DNA of 64,000 nt from Faecalicatena orotica (GTDB lineage Bacteria > Bacillota > Clostridia > Lachnospirales > Lachnospiraceae): positions 1-64,000 of the forward strand of contig NZ_QGDL01000020.1 of NCBI RefSeq assembly GCF_003149245.1, read 5' to 3'. The notes under the pieces are model-generated. The model was not told the DNA's origin and did not search any database. It was given only the letters and a program-made list of their open reading frames with translations. Position 1 is the first letter of the stretch, and each line of letters opens with the position of its first letter. This document shows positions 25,867 through 35,562 of this stretch, in pieces. Position numbers and translations under genes: made by a program.

Positions 25867-27042
25867 ATGCAGAACAAAGAAGACAGATTAGCAATCACAC
25901 ATCTTGGGGAAGAACAAAGCAAATATATGAATGCGGTCGTTCCCCCGGTATTTATGAACTCTCTCCATGTATTTGACAGTCTGGAATCCTATGCATCACA
26001 TCAGGAGGACCAGGCCTATGTATATGGGCGTGCGGCAAATCCTACTGTACATATTTTAGAGGAGAAGGCAGCGGCCCTTGAGAAGGGGGCTGCCGCAATC
26101 GCATTCTCCAGCGGCATGGCGGCAGCATCGGCAGCAATACTGGCGGTATGCCACGCAGGCAGCCATGTGATCTGCATGCGGGATGTTTACCAGCCGGTAA
26201 AAAACATTCTGAACAGGTATTTTATTCCGAAAATGGGGATCACGGTATCCTATTGGGACGGGATAGATCTAAACCGGCTGGAAGACCTGATTCAGGATAA
26301 TACGGATATGATTCTGCTGGAAAGCCCGGCGACATTTGTTTTTACCGTAACAGATATCGCAGGTGCGGCCAGGGTTGCAAAGGCCCACGGCATCAAGACT
26401 TACATTGATAATACATTCTGTACGCCGCTTTTCCAGAAACCGCTGACAATGGGAATCGACATTGTTATGCACACATTGTCGAAGTATATAGGCGGGCACA
26501 GTGATATCATCGGAGGCATTCTTGTTGTTCAGGATGAAGAACTGGGGAAACTAATCCGGGAAACAATCCGTGAGCTTTTTGGCGGGATCTTAGGGCCGAT
26601 GGAGGCGTGGCTGGGAATCCGGGGGCTGCGGACGATGCACCTGCGGGTGGAACAGCATCAGCAGACCGCAATGGAGGTGGCAGATTATCTCGAGCACCAT
26701 CCGAAGGTAGAACGGGTCTACTATACAGGACTGGCCTCCCATCCACAGGCGGAACTGATCAAAAGACAGCAGTCGGGACATACGGGACTCATGAGTTTTG
26801 TATTAAAAGGAGATCCTGAAAAAGCGGTGAAGGCTGTAAACAGCCTGAACGTATTTGAAATCGGCTGTTCATGGGGCGGGTTCGAGAGTCTGGCACTGTG
26901 CCCCCTGATAAATTACAAGAAGGAGGAACTGGAGTTCCTGAACCTGAACGGGCATGACAGCGGCCTGATCCGGATACACTGCGGCCTGGAGGGGGCCGAT
27001 GTACTGATCGGAGATCTGGAGCAGGCATTGGAAAAGATATAA
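25867..27042 (+). CDS. PLP-dependent Cys/Met metabolism enzyme (cystathionine gamma-lyase/synthase family)
   Basis: A 391-residue cytosolic enzyme of fold type I. The PLP lysine is K206 in MHTLSKYIGGHSD, the cofactor-site sequence AIAFSSGMAAASAA is near residue 80, and YVYGRAANPT near residue 52 contributes the neighbouring-subunit Tyr/Arg. Family members act on cystathionine, homocysteine, methionine or O-acylhomoserine; the exact reaction cannot be set from sequence. It is placed 3 bases after the permease gene and 23 bases before the glycosidase gene, which is unusual for a sugar operon. It may act on a sulfur-containing aglycone or simply be recruited (inference). Confidence 0.85.
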   Translation: MQNKEDRLAITHLGEEQSKYMNAVVPPVFMNSLHVFDSLESYASHQEDQAYVYGRAANPTVHILEEKAAALEKGAAAIAFSSGMAAASAAILAVCHAGSHVICMRDVYQPVKNILNRYFIPKMGITVSYWDGIDLNRLEDLIQDNTDMILLESPATFVFTVTDIAGAARVAKAHGIKTYIDNTFCTPLFQKPLTMGIDIVMHTLSKYIGGHSDIIGGILVVQDEELGKLIRETIRELFGGILGPMEAWLGIRGLRTMHLRVEQHQQTAMEVADYLEHHPKVERVYYTGLASHPQAELIKRQQSGHTGLMSFVLKGDPEKAVKAVNSLNVFEIGCSWGGFESLALCPLINYKKEELEFLNLNGHDSGLIRIHCGLEGADVLIGDLEQALEKI

Positions 27043-27065
27043 CGATTAAGCCGGGAGGTGTTCAA

Positions 27066-29756
27066 ATGAATAAAGAAGAAGTCATTCATCAGCTGAACCA
27101 GCCGCGCAGTGAGACAAGAGGACGCACGAGATGGTGGTGGTACGGCTGTGCAGTGGATAAGGATGAGATTATTAGGGAACTGGATTTGATGAAGGAGGCA
27201 CGGATCGGGGGCGTTGAACTGCAGATTTTATATCCTGTAGAGGCGAATGATAAAGAAAAAGGTGTCGAAAACTATGAATATCTTTCTCCGGGGTATTTTG
27301 AAATGATACGCTTTGCAGCAGATGAGGCCGCGGCACGGGGGATGCAGTTTGATCTGACACTCGGGTCATCCTGGCCCTTTGGTGGGCCGTTTCTTACAGA
27401 AGAACTAAGCGGGCCGAGTGTTCTTCCGTTCTGTCTGGATGTCGAAGGGCCATGCCGTTTTTCGAAAGACCTGACGACAGTCATATACGGGAAAGTTGTC
27501 GGTGCAGTACTGGGGAAAATGGAAGGTGCCCAGATGCTTCCGGAGACAATGGTGGATATCACAGAGCATGTGGTGGATAAGTATCTGTTTAACTGGCCCT
27601 GGGGCACGGAAATCGAAGAGATCGTGATACCTGAGGGCGTGCACAAAATCGTCCTGTTTGTGTCCAGTGATAAAAGGCAGAGAGTGTTGAAACCTCTGCG
27701 GGGCGGGGACGGGCTGATCATAGACCATAACCGGAAGGATTCCCTGAGGGCCTTTCTGGAATATGGCGGGGACCCTATTGTAGAGAACATCGGCCGGGGA
27801 AAAATAAGTAATTTTTTCTGTGACTCCATCGAGGTGTTCGGACATAACTGGACGGATATCCTGTATGATGAGTTCCGCAGAAGAAGAGGGTACGAGCTCA
27901 GACCTTACATCTATGCCCTGTGGGGGGAGGTAAAAGGGCTGACAGAACAGATCCGATATGATTTCCAGAAAACAATGGGTGAGCTTACCGTGGAGAATTT
28001 CTTTCGGGAACTGACTAAGTGGTGTCATGAAAAGGGCGCCGTTTCCAGAATCCAGGCGCACGGGACATGGGGGGATATCCTTCAGGCGTACGGGGCTGCG
28101 GATATTCCAGAGGGGGAGACCTTCTCAGCATTTGACAGATATGCTGTGAATACGGTACACAGAAGGCTGGCAGTTTCAGCCGGGCATGTCTACCACAAAC
28201 CGGTTATTTCCAATGAATCCTTTACCTGGCTTCGTTTCCCGCGGTTTGTAGTGTCACTGGAAAACATTAAGGCGGCGGCAGACAGTATTTTTCTGGATGG
28301 AATCAACCAGATTGTCAACCACGGATACAGCTACAGTAAAGAAGACGGTGTGGGGATGACTCCATTTTATGCATCCACAAACATTAACCATACAAACACA
28401 TGGTGGAAGTATTATAAAGAGATCAGTATTTATATCAACCGTGTGTGTGACTTCCTGCAGCGGGGCAGGCCGGTGGTTTCTACGGGCGTGTATCTGCCAC
28501 AGCATGATATATGGGCAAAAACCCCTCTCGCGGATACGCATATGTGTATGAAGCTGGACGAAAGACTGGAATCATCCTGCATAAATGCGATCCATAAGGC
28601 GGGCTACTGGTTCGACTACGTCAATGATGATGTTCTGAAAAATTGGGAAAAGTATGAATATGATACACTGCTCCTGATTGAGTGCGACCATATCCCGCTC
28701 GATACGATGGAAAAGATCCGGCAGTTTGCAGAAAAAGGCGGGAACGTCATTGCAGCCGGGAGGATTCCGGACAAGTCCTGTGGAATGCTCCGGTTTGAGG
28801 AGGATACTGCCAGAATCCGTGAGATTGGAAATGAGTTGAAAAGACAGGGGAATGTTACCGTCACAGAGGATAAGTTTGACAGTCTGATTCAGGAACTGCG
28901 CAGGATAAAAACCCCGGATGTGCTGATATACCACCATCCGGAAACCGTCGGGTATGTACAGCGCGAAACGGAGACAGAGGATATTTATTTTATCTCTAAT
29001 ATTAGTGAAAAAGATATAGAAGAAACGATAAAATTTACAAATACCAAAACTGGATTCTGTGTATTTGACCCTATGACCTGTGAAGAAAAGGAGATTCGAC
29101 AGATACAAGTGACAGAGGGTGGGACAGAGGTAAGCCTTGATATAGAAGCATATCAGTCCCTGCTTTTTGTATTTCATGATGGGATGGATATGCCTGAGCC
29201 TGAACGCAGAAAAGAGGAAATCATATCTCTGGACCTGTCCCGCGGCTGGATTCTCGATATACCGGAAAAAGATTTCCGAAAAGAATACCATGTGCTGGAC
29301 AGCTGGGAGAAAGAACCGGAGCTTAAGTATTACTCTGGAAGCGGAAGGTACGGCAAATGTTTCTGTATCACAGAAGACGAATGGAAGGAACTGGGAGGCT
29401 GTGGCACTGTAATACTGCATATGGAGCACCTCGGGGAAACGGCTGAGATCTATGTAAACGGCACGCTGGCTGATACCGTGATCAAGCATCCTTACAGGGC
29501 AGATATCACCGGGCTTTTGCACCAGGGTGAAAACAGCGTGGAGCTGGTTGTGACAAATCTCCTGATCAACAGAATGATCGATCCGGAATACCCGGAAATA
29601 CTGGAAGATAAAATCATACCGGAATGGCCATATGCTTCTGGCGGGCTGAACCGGTGCAGGGAAGAAAAAGTATTCAACTGGCGGGAGAGAGAGATGATAA
29701 AAGAACCATTCCCGTCAGGGATCTGGGGAGAGGTCAGAATTGTTGGAATGAATTAA
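27066..29756 (+). CDS. GH106-like alpha-L-rhamnosidase
   Basis: An 896-residue protein without a signal peptide, so substrate is probably cleaved after import. The N-terminal part matches the pattern of the GH106/alpha-L-rhamnosidase-like family: RGRTRWWWYGCAVDKDEIIR, then MKEARIGGVELQ, and later FFCDSIEVFGHNWTDILYDE with acidic residues. A middle domain has a Rossmann-like feature (DTLLLIECDHIPLDTMEKI). The C-terminal 150 residues look like a galactose-binding beta-sandwich (VILHMEHLGETAEIYVNG). It has a GGGAGG ribosome site and is last in the operon. Specificity for rhamnosides is family-based and moderate in certainty. Confidence 0.78.
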   Translation: MNKEEVIHQLNQPRSETRGRTRWWWYGCAVDKDEIIRELDLMKEARIGGVELQILYPVEANDKEKGVENYEYLSPGYFEMIRFAADEAAARGMQFDLTLGSSWPFGGPFLTEELSGPSVLPFCLDVEGPCRFSKDLTTVIYGKVVGAVLGKMEGAQMLPETMVDITEHVVDKYLFNWPWGTEIEEIVIPEGVHKIVLFVSSDKRQRVLKPLRGGDGLIIDHNRKDSLRAFLEYGGDPIVENIGRGKISNFFCDSIEVFGHNWTDILYDEFRRRRGYELRPYIYALWGEVKGLTEQIRYDFQKTMGELTVENFFRELTKWCHEKGAVSRIQAHGTWGDILQAYGAADIPEGETFSAFDRYAVNTVHRRLAVSAGHVYHKPVISNESFTWLRFPRFVVSLENIKAAADSIFLDGINQIVNHGYSYSKEDGVGMTPFYASTNINHTNTWWKYYKEISIYINRVCDFLQRGRPVVSTGVYLPQHDIWAKTPLADTHMCMKLDERLESSCINAIHKAGYWFDYVNDDVLKNWEKYEYDTLLLIECDHIPLDTMEKIRQFAEKGGNVIAAGRIPDKSCGMLRFEEDTARIREIGNELKRQGNVTVTEDKFDSLIQELRRIKTPDVLIYHHPETVGYVQRETETEDIYFISNISEKDIEETIKFTNTKTGFCVFDPMTCEEKEIRQIQVTEGGTEVSLDIEAYQSLLFVFHDGMDMPEPERRKEEIISLDLSRGWILDIPEKDFRKEYHVLDSWEKEPELKYYSGSGRYGKCFCITEDEWKELGGCGTVILHMEHLGETAEIYVNGTLADTVIKHPYRADITGLLHQGENSVELVVTNLLINRMIDPEYPEILEDKIIPEWPYASGGLNRCREEKVFNWREREMIKEPFPSGIWGEVRIVGMN

Positions 29757-29772
29757 AAGATTAATTATCCAT

Positions 29773-29810
29773 AAGGGGTATCATGATTCAGCCCGGGTCA
29801 TGATGCCCCT
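29773..29810 (+). terminator. Stem-loop after the rhamnosidase gene
   Basis: AGGGGTATCATGA pairs with TCATGATGCCCCT with one mismatch. The T-run is weak. It lies between convergent genes. Confidence 0.55.
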
Positions 29811-29835
29811 GTATTTCTCCCCTCCCAAAAAGCAG

Positions 29836-30522
29836 TTACAAAATCACTCCGTCTTTTACGGTAATAATACGGTCACTGCTCTTCGCTGCTTCTGGTGAAT
29901 GGGTGACCATAATAATCGTCTGGCCGCTGTTTTTATTGATAGACTGTAAGAGTTCCATAATCTCTGCCCCGGTTTTACTGTCCAGATTCCCAGTAGGCTC
30001 ATCCGCAAATAAAATGTCAGGACTGCCCATTAGGGCACGGGCGATTGCGACCCTTTGCTGCTGTCCGCCTGACAGCTCCCTTGGTGTATGTTTTTTCCTG
30101 TCCGTCAGCCCTACTACTTCGAGGATTTCATCCAGCCGTTTTCTATAATCCCGTATTTTTTTCCCGTCCAGCAGCAGAGGCAGCATAATATTTTCCTCTA
30201 CATCCAGATTCGGGATCAGGTTATAAAACTGGAATACAAAACCTATTTTCTGACGCCTGATTCTACTCATTTTTTCATCATCAAATTTAGAGATATCTAT
30301 TCCATTCATAGAAACAGTTCCCCTGGTCGGTGTATCAAGGCCGCCCAGTATATAGAGGAGAGTACTTTTCCCGGAACCGGACTGTCCCATGATAGAGACA
30401 AATTCACTCTTTAAAACTTTTAATGAGATATCTTTCAGCACCTTTGTCGTTGTATCTCCGATTATAAAATCTTTGACGATATTCTTTCCTTCGACAGCAA
30501 TATTGCCAGTAATTGATTTCAT
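29836..30522 (-). CDS. ABC transporter ATP-binding protein (MacB/LolD type)
   Basis: A 228-residue ATPase. Walker A is GQSGSGKSTLL, the Q-loop is FVFQFYNLIP, the signature is LSGGQQQRVAIARAL, Walker B is ILFADEPTGNLD, and the switch His is in MVTHS. It energises the FtsX-type permease encoded 18 bases upstream. With the kinase and response regulator it forms a module typical of cell-envelope stress or antimicrobial peptide response in Firmicutes. Confidence 0.95.
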   Translation of the reverse strand: MKSITGNIAVEGKNIVKDFIIGDTTTKVLKDISLKVLKSEFVSIMGQSGSGKSTLLYILGGLDTPTRGTVSMNGIDISKFDDEKMSRIRRQKIGFVFQFYNLIPNLDVEENIMLPLLLDGKKIRDYRKRLDEILEVVGLTDRKKHTPRELSGGQQQRVAIARALMGSPDILFADEPTGNLDSKTGAEIMELLQSINKNSGQTIIMVTHSPEAAKSSDRIITVKDGVIL

Positions 30523-30540
30523 TTCACGTCCTCCTATTTA

Positions 30541-33021
30541 TCATTCAAATTTTATCTCTTCAACCAGTTTCATTTTTCTGCTCTTTACCATAGGAACAAC
30601 CGAACCTGCCAGTGTGACGAGGATTCCCAATAATCCGGCTGATAAAAAGGTCTTGAAATCCAAATCCGGTGACATGGATATTTTAGGACCTGCCACAAGA
30701 AAGATTGTCTGGATCTCCAGATAAGATACAACGATTGCGATGGCGGCTCCAATGATCCCGGAGGTGAGGCTTTCGATGATTGTTATTTTGATATTCTGCC
30801 TGTTGCTCAGGCCGACTGATTTATACATGGCAATCGAACGCCGTTTCTGGATGTAGTTAATCAGCAGATTATTTATGATGCCCACTGCGGCCAGCAGCAG
30901 TATCAAATAGGTCATACTAAACATTGGCTCCAGAAATACCCCAACCGTGGAAAGTGCATCTGTATTAAATTCTTCGACAGTCCGGCTCCAGTTTTGTGTG
31001 TTTCCAAACAAATCCCTGATCTGAATCATAATAGAATCCGGATCGGCAGCCGTATAGGCCAGAAAATGATATACCGCAGGTTTGAAATCCGGGATGGCAT
31101 AAGCCGAGGGGATAACAGCTTCGACATCGGTAGCCCTCGATTTAAAACTTCCGGCTATGGTGTAAGTATTCCTGCCGGAATCGTTCTCCAGTGTCAGCGA
31201 ATCACCAATTTCATAGTCATTCCTGTTCAGGACATCCTCATTCAGGAGGATGGAACGTGTCTCCGAAAAAGCGGAAATGGCGGAGACTTCCATGTCCTTT
31301 TTTGAATAGATGAGATGAAACATCGAGTTGTATAATTCAAGGTTGTCTGTGGCCTCCAGTCGTGAGAATGTATGATCCTGACACTGCATTTCATTATTGA
31401 ATACATAGACCGGCAGTATCTTTTCAATTCCCTCCATCCCTTCCACCTGTCTGATGAAATCTTCATCCATTTCCCCGTCTGCAAATCCCTGAAGTTCAGC
31501 GCCATTGAATACATCTGTGATATAGGTATTGACAAAATTACCGACAACTGTAATTGCAATCACAGCGGAAATGCTGATGAACAAGAGAGTGATATTCTGG
31601 GTTATGTTTTTATTATCCCTCAAATTTCTGGCTGCCAGCATCCCTTCATTCTTGAAGATAACCGTATACACTCGTTCCAGAACTTTTGACAATAAGTTTG
31701 TAACAAGCGGGATGACCATGATTGCCGCAGATATCAATCCGAGTAATGAAAAACCACCTGCGGGGTACAGGAATTTCCCTGAGGCAAGCCTTGGAAGTAA
31801 CACAGAAACCACAAGAAGCGCGATACCGATGCCGGCAGCGTGATGGTTTGGCATATGTTTTTCTTCCACCATTCCTAATACAACATCCTTAATTGGCAGC
31901 CGGCTGGCACGGCGTACCGGAATCCATGCACTGAGTATGGAAACGATAACCGCCGTCCCGAAAGAAAGCAGGACTGCCGCAGGAGTAATAACAACAGGAA
32001 TTTCGATGCCTGCTGACAAAGAATCGCCCATGCCCCGTAAAATCAGTTTAAGGATAACTGTGCCGAGCAAGATACCAATGATACCACCGGTAAAGCCATA
32101 TAAGGCACTTTCCAGCATTAATATACGGGTTACCGTTTTCTGTGTCGCCCCGATACTGCGAAATGTTCCAATGATTGGTAAACGGTCCAATGTAATGACC
32201 TTGTAGCTGCTGTAAATAATAAAAACACTCATCGTCAGGGCGAAGAAGCTGATGAGGAAGAACGGCATTGATTTCTGTCTGGCATCGGCTTCTATCTGCT
32301 CCTCATTCACGACCTTTGATACGCTAAGGGGGCGGCCGGAAAGCTCTTCAGTCAACGTGTCCGCCAATTCCCCGGCAGATACATCCCCGGCAGGTTCTAT
32401 CAGAATTTCGCTGTATCCATTCTTTTTCTGTAAAATTTCTGCGAGTGTGGATTCCGGCAGCAGAGCCGTTGCACCTCTTGTATGTCTTAAAAAGACTGTA
32501 TCGTAAGAAGCTATTTCGGCAACTTCGAACCGGGTGGGGACTCCGTTGATTTGAAGAATGACGGTATCCCCCTTTTCAATTCCATATTTAGAAGTAAAAC
32601 GGTCAGGCAGGATAACCTTGTAACCCGTAAAATTTTCGATGTCCCCGCCGCTGACCAGGCGGGGCTTATTTATCTGGTTCAGCAAAGAGAGGTCAGAAGC
32701 GATTAAATCAATGGTTTCATAATAACCATCCTCATGGTACAGGGCACTGCCCTCCAGCATGCCGGCTTTTGCCTTAATAGAAGTTAATTCCGGGATATCA
32801 TCTAAGCCGACCGTATCATCGGGGGACAGGGGACTGACTGATATCGCGGCAGACCCGGCCATTCCGCGTGCCATTTTTTGCTGTGCATTTTCATAGGATG
32901 TACCGATTGAAAACGAAACAAACAAAAGTACTGCAGAAAGGACGATTGACAGAAGCATGACAATTGTCCGTGTTTTCCTTTCCTTAACATTTGTGAGAAT
33001 ATATTTCAAAATAATCTTCAA
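30541..33021 (-). CDS. FtsX-family ABC transporter permease
   Basis: An 826-residue membrane protein with two FtsX repeats. One membrane segment is near the N-terminus, three are at about 260-380, then about 430-530, and three are at the C-terminus; two large extracellular domains lie between. No ATPase domain is fused. The start is a TTG (K-I-I-L-K-Y) with AAAGGAGG 7 bases upstream. An in-frame TTG six codons earlier overlaps the ribosome site and is unlikely. A dyad operator lies 55-95 bases upstream. It probably exports or senses an antimicrobial peptide or lipoprotein-type ligand together with the adjacent two-component system. Confidence 0.88.
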   Translation of the reverse strand: MKIILKYILTNVKERKTRTIVMLLSIVLSAVLLFVSFSIGTSYENAQQKMARGMAGSAAISVSPLSPDDTVGLDDIPELTSIKAKAGMLEGSALYHEDGYYETIDLIASDLSLLNQINKPRLVSGGDIENFTGYKVILPDRFTSKYGIEKGDTVILQINGVPTRFEVAEIASYDTVFLRHTRGATALLPESTLAEILQKKNGYSEILIEPAGDVSAGELADTLTEELSGRPLSVSKVVNEEQIEADARQKSMPFFLISFFALTMSVFIIYSSYKVITLDRLPIIGTFRSIGATQKTVTRILMLESALYGFTGGIIGILLGTVILKLILRGMGDSLSAGIEIPVVITPAAVLLSFGTAVIVSILSAWIPVRRASRLPIKDVVLGMVEEKHMPNHHAAGIGIALLVVSVLLPRLASGKFLYPAGGFSLLGLISAAIMVIPLVTNLLSKVLERVYTVIFKNEGMLAARNLRDNKNITQNITLLFISISAVIAITVVGNFVNTYITDVFNGAELQGFADGEMDEDFIRQVEGMEGIEKILPVYVFNNEMQCQDHTFSRLEATDNLELYNSMFHLIYSKKDMEVSAISAFSETRSILLNEDVLNRNDYEIGDSLTLENDSGRNTYTIAGSFKSRATDVEAVIPSAYAIPDFKPAVYHFLAYTAADPDSIMIQIRDLFGNTQNWSRTVEEFNTDALSTVGVFLEPMFSMTYLILLLAAVGIINNLLINYIQKRRSIAMYKSVGLSNRQNIKITIIESLTSGIIGAAIAIVVSYLEIQTIFLVAGPKISMSPDLDFKTFLSAGLLGILVTLAGSVVPMVKSRKMKLVEEIKFE

Positions 33022-33075
33022 AGCTGTTCCTCCTTTCAATTTCTGTATTCTTGATGTTCAGTGAATGTAACAAAA

Positions 33076-33152
33076 AAGGTTAATAGCTATTACATAACAT
33101 AATAAGCTATCAACCTTAATCTAACTTGCAGGCATCCTTAATTAACCTTAAT
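33076..33152 (-). promoter_or_regulatory. Probable response-regulator operator upstream of the permease gene
   Basis: An imperfect dyad, AAGGTTAATAGCTATTA (33076-33092) against TAATAAGCTATCAACCTT (33100-33117), and two direct copies of AACCTTAAT (33112-33120 and 33144-33152, 32 bases apart) fill the gap between kinase and permease genes. Direct repeats with roughly helical spacing suit an OmpR-family dimer. Assignment is from position. Confidence 0.55.
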
Positions 33153-33200
33153 TCATGAAAATGCAATTACCCACCCGTATGCATCTGTGGGGTGCACTTC

Positions 33201-34613
33201 TTATCCGTTTCCCAGATAAATTTTAAAATCAGTTCCGATTCCGAGTTCACTTTCGACCATGATACTGCCGCCCTGTGCCTCGATAATACTTCTTGTTATA
33301 GCAAGTCCCAAGCCTGTTCCTGCTGTCTTTTGTTCCGTGTTTGTCCCTCTGTAATACCGCTGGAAAAGCCGGTTGACTTCCTCAGGTTTTATACCATTTC
33401 CGTTATCAGAGACAATGATCTGCACCATGCTTCCGGCTTTTGCAATTCGTAAGGTAATCTCTGTATCTTCATTCCCGTGCGCAAAAGCATTCAGAATTAA
33501 ATTTTGAAAGGCCCTTGTCATGAGCTTACTGTCGAAGAAAAGTGTAATTTCTTCCTCAGGACAGTCAAAATGAATTTCGCGGTTCTCATATTCAGGATTA
33601 TTTAGAATATCGATCACCAGTTCCTTTAAAAAGCGGACAATATTCCTGTGCTCGTTCTGGATAGGAACCATGCCGCTGTCCAGCTGATAGGTCAGCTTTA
33701 GATCATTGATCAGCGACTCCATATAGGAAACATTTTTTAGCATCACCTGAGAATATTTTTTTACCTGTTCTTCAGATATTATATCTTTTTCAGACAGCAT
33801 CTCCGCATAGCCTTTTATAGGGGACAAGGGTGTCTTTAGATCATGTGTTATATTGGAAATCCATTCTTTACGCAAGTTTTCCGTTTCTTCCGCCACTTTA
33901 TCACTTGCTTTGATTTCTGCATCCAAATGGTCCAGACTGTCAAAGAGATCACGGAAGGCACCCCTGTCTGCTGTTGGGATATAAGAACGTTGTGCAATAT
34001 TCTGAATCGAGTGAGACAAGCGGCTAATGATGTTTGTGATCCGGAATCCGTAAATAAATCCGGCGATAAGTATGGTTAAAAACATAACACCTAAGCACAG
34101 GAAGAGGACTTGCTTCCCTGCTGTAAACCGGTCTCCGTTCATATACATCGTCACCTTTGCTATATTTACTGGAAAATGAACGATATAAGTGTAATCTTTT
34201 CCATTATGTTCCAGAGCGCCGACAAAGGATGTTGTCCCACTGTCGTTTATATGTCCTGTTTCACTTATCTCCAAGAGATCTCTGTAAGAATAAGAATCCC
34301 TGAAATCTTCAGGTTTCTGATAACTGACTATTTCCTGTCCGCTGTCATTGAGAATCTGTATTCCCGCATGATTTGACTGCAGCAGTTCCAACCCGGATTG
34401 TTTGATACGAGGTGTATTATCTGTAAAAACAATCTGTTCCTGAAAACCCACGGTAAACTCTTTCGGGTAACTGCTCCTTTCAGCAGAACCGCCGGGAGTA
34501 TGGACCGTGATTATGGATAACGAAAAGAGGGCTGCAAAAATAGTTACACATAGTAATGCTGTTAAAAAAATGAAATATATGTGCAGTGTCGAACGGTATC
34601 CAGATTTTCTCAT
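33201..34613 (-). CDS. Sensor histidine kinase
   Basis: A 470-residue membrane kinase. A membrane segment lies at about residues 10-32, an extracellular sensor of about 125 residues follows, and a second membrane segment lies at about 160-182, then HAMP. The phospho-acceptor box is EWISNITHDLKTPLSPIKGY. The ATPase domain has NLILNAFAHG (N box), VSDNGNGI (G1) and GTGLGLAITRSI (G2). The start codon directly abuts the stop of the response regulator gene, so the two are one operon. The large extracellular loop separates it from the short-loop BceS kinases. Confidence 0.93.
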   Translation of the reverse strand: MRKSGYRSTLHIYFIFLTALLCVTIFAALFSLSIITVHTPGGSAERSSYPKEFTVGFQEQIVFTDNTPRIKQSGLELLQSNHAGIQILNDSGQEIVSYQKPEDFRDSYSYRDLLEISETGHINDSGTTSFVGALEHNGKDYTYIVHFPVNIAKVTMYMNGDRFTAGKQVLFLCLGVMFLTILIAGFIYGFRITNIISRLSHSIQNIAQRSYIPTADRGAFRDLFDSLDHLDAEIKASDKVAEETENLRKEWISNITHDLKTPLSPIKGYAEMLSEKDIISEEQVKKYSQVMLKNVSYMESLINDLKLTYQLDSGMVPIQNEHRNIVRFLKELVIDILNNPEYENREIHFDCPEEEITLFFDSKLMTRAFQNLILNAFAHGNEDTEITLRIAKAGSMVQIIVSDNGNGIKPEEVNRLFQRYYRGTNTEQKTAGTGLGLAITRSIIEAQGGSIMVESELGIGTDFKIYLGNG

Positions 34614-35318
34614 CTAATCAATCCTTTTCTTTAATTTATATCCCAGACCCTTCACAGTAATAAGCTGCCGGGGATTGGAAGGGGAGTCCTCAATTTTTTC
34701 ACGAAGGTGCCGTATATGGACCATAATCGTGTTATCACAAATGACGCTGTACTCACCCCACACATGTTCGTATAAATGTTCTTTGCTTATAATCTTATCC
34801 GCATTTTCCATGAAGTAAGACAGAAGCAGAAATTCGCGCCCAGTCAGGCTGATTTCATTTCCGTCCTTATAAATGCGGCAGCTCTCTTTATCTAGCGAAA
34901 GGGGGCCGGCAGTAATCATGCTTTTTTCAAGCGGCTGAAAATCGGTATGGTACTGCTGGCGTCTAAGCTGTGCTTTAATCCGGAATACAATTTCACGCGG
35001 GCTGAAAGGCTTCGTAATATAATCATCACCGCCGCTCGACAGGCCAAGGATTTTATCAACATCCTCATTTTTTGAAGAAAGAAAAAGGATCGAGCAGATA
35101 GAAAATTCACGGATTTTTCTGCACACATCTATGCCGTTGCTATCTGGCAGCATAATATCCAAAACCACGATATCCGGCTCAAATTCTTTGCATAATTGTA
35201 AGGCCTCCATACCGGTATAAGCCTTTTTAATAAACCGGAACCCATCCTGCCGCAGAACCTCTTCCATTAAATCCACGATATCCTTCTCATCATCTACCAA
35301 TAATATTTTACCGTCCAT
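34614..35318 (-). CDS. OmpR-family response regulator
   Basis: A 234-residue regulator. The receiver domain has the acidic pair in LLVDDEKD, the phospho-Asp in IVVLDIMLPDSNG and the Lys in YITKPFSP. The C-terminal winged-helix domain ends HIRHLREKIEDSPSNPRQLITVKGLGYKLKK. An in-frame GTG lies three codons further upstream, but the ATG is better spaced from GGAAGGAAG. It is first in the leftward operon with the kinase, and probably activates the ABC genes through the dyad at 33076-33152. Confidence 0.95.
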   Translation of the reverse strand: MDGKILLVDDEKDIVDLMEEVLRQDGFRFIKKAYTGMEALQLCKEFEPDIVVLDIMLPDSNGIDVCRKIREFSICSILFLSSKNEDVDKILGLSSGGDDYITKPFSPREIVFRIKAQLRRQQYHTDFQPLEKSMITAGPLSLDKESCRIYKDGNEISLTGREFLLLSYFMENADKIISKEHLYEHVWGEYSVICDNTIMVHIRHLREKIEDSPSNPRQLITVKGLGYKLKKRID

Positions 35319-35451
35319 ATTAACCACTTCCTTCCCCGCTATTGCCCTGTGATTTAGAAACTTCTCTGATGTTCATTATATTTCGGGAGGGCACGATATA
35401 CAAGAAGAGATTTACTGATGGATTATTTCTTTTAACATTATTTTTGAACTA

Positions 35452-35479
35452 TTGAATTAAAAATTGAAAGTGATATAGT
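35452..35479 (+). promoter_or_regulatory. Possible promoter of the CPBP protease gene
   Basis: TTGAAT and TATAGT with a 16-base spacer in an AT-rich stretch, about 85 bases before the gene. Confidence 0.4.
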
Positions 35480-35562
35480 TAAAATATGGAAATAAGGGGA
35501 ATTGGGAGTAAAGGAAGGAGAGTATAATATTCAGCTTCTACAAATATTATACAAGGAATCGA

